Origin: Caryophanales bacterium UBA6769
GTDB lineage: Bacteria; Bacillota; Bacilli; Bacillales; UBA6769
NCBI GenBank assembly: GCA_002453275.1
Contig: DKGN01000027.1
Span: 1 to 14,613, forward strand
Length of the DNA: 14,613 bases
Reading direction: 5' to 3'
Part shown: piece after piece, positions 14,539-14,613 of the stretch
How positions within the stretch are numbered: position 1 is the stretch's first letter
Layout of the letters: each line of letters opens with the position of its first letter
The notes under the pieces: generated by a model
Seen by the model: only the letters and a program-made list of their open reading frames with translations
The model's database searches: none
What the model was told of the DNA's origin: nothing
Position numbers and translations under genes: made by a program

Positions 14539-14613
14539 CCGCTCCGAAAATACACTTCGCTTTCCGTGGGCGGCTGGTGAGCCTTTAATCCCACAGGAGT
14601 CTACGTGTATTTT
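14539..14613. repeat. Palindromic interspersed repeat of Bacillaceae type (cut by window end)
   Basis: AAAATACAC (14547-14555) pairs with GTGTATTTT (14605-14613), and GTGGG (14566-14570) with CCCAC (14590-14594). The two 10-base gaps between these blocks are symmetrical and partly complementary. At the tip GGCT (14572-14575) pairs with AGCC (14580-14583) over GGTG. The words CGCTTTCCGTGGGCGGCTGG and CCCACAGGAGTCT are of a kind I recall from short non-coding repeats scattered in Bacillaceae genomes. The left flank CCGCTCCG (14539-14546) probably has a partner beyond the edge. No coding content is seen. Confidence 0.65.

Noticed and set aside
1..14613. CRISPR array, tRNA or rRNA genes, transposase, or defence system
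   Set aside because: I saw no regularly spaced direct repeats, no RNA-gene signatures and no such protein families; the genes are conserved housekeeping and sporulation genes.

Overview
The window is an ordinary-looking chromosomal segment of a low-GC, endospore-forming Firmicute, most likely a member of the Bacillaceae. The gene order yebC, bofC, ruvA, ruvB, queA, tgt, yajC, yrzE-like, yrbG-like, spoVB, comN/yrzD-like, secDF, recJ, apt is close to the arrangement I know from Bacillus subtilis and relatives. Two sporulation genes (bofC, spoVB) point to a spore former. The frequent GTG/TTG starts, strong AGGAGG-type ribosome binding sites and AT-rich intergenic DNA fit that group. The repeat at the right edge is of a kind I associate from memory with Bacillaceae genomes; I cannot name the species.

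Layout. Positions 1-149 hold the end of an upstream transcription unit, a perfect 13-bp terminator hairpin and a candidate promoter for yebC. Positions 150-1486 carry yebC (YebC/TACO1-family translation factor) and bofC (forespore signalling protein), closed by a terminator. Positions 1525-3415 are a DNA-repair unit, ruvA-ruvB plus a small DUF2905 membrane protein that overlaps ruvB by one base. Positions 3459-5991 are queA-tgt-yajC (tRNA queuosine modification, then the SecDF-associated YajC), ending in a symmetrical terminator shared with the convergent yrzE-like gene. Positions 5990-8749 hold small membrane proteins and the lipid-flippase-like SpoVB, with alternating orientation. Positions 8935-11480 are a ComN-like regulator and fused SecDF. 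Positions 11498-14452 are recJ and apt with a 1-base overlap and their own terminator. From 14539 to the right edge lies an imperfect palindromic repeat cut by the window end.

Functionally, RuvAB and RecJ serve recombination and repair, QueA and Tgt act in successive steps of queuosine synthesis on tRNA, YajC and SecDF belong to the same secretion accessory complex, BofC and SpoVB act in spore development, and Apt salvages adenine. Nearly all is conserved core genome. I found no CRISPR array, transposase, toxin-antitoxin or phage-defence genes, and no convincing new multi-gene system. The most interesting observations are regulatory: an inverted repeat that could hide the recJ ribosome binding site only in transcripts reading through from secDF, a 15-bp palindrome over the ruvA start codon, a promoter that may sit in a terminator hairpin in front of yebC, and the palindromic repeat after apt.
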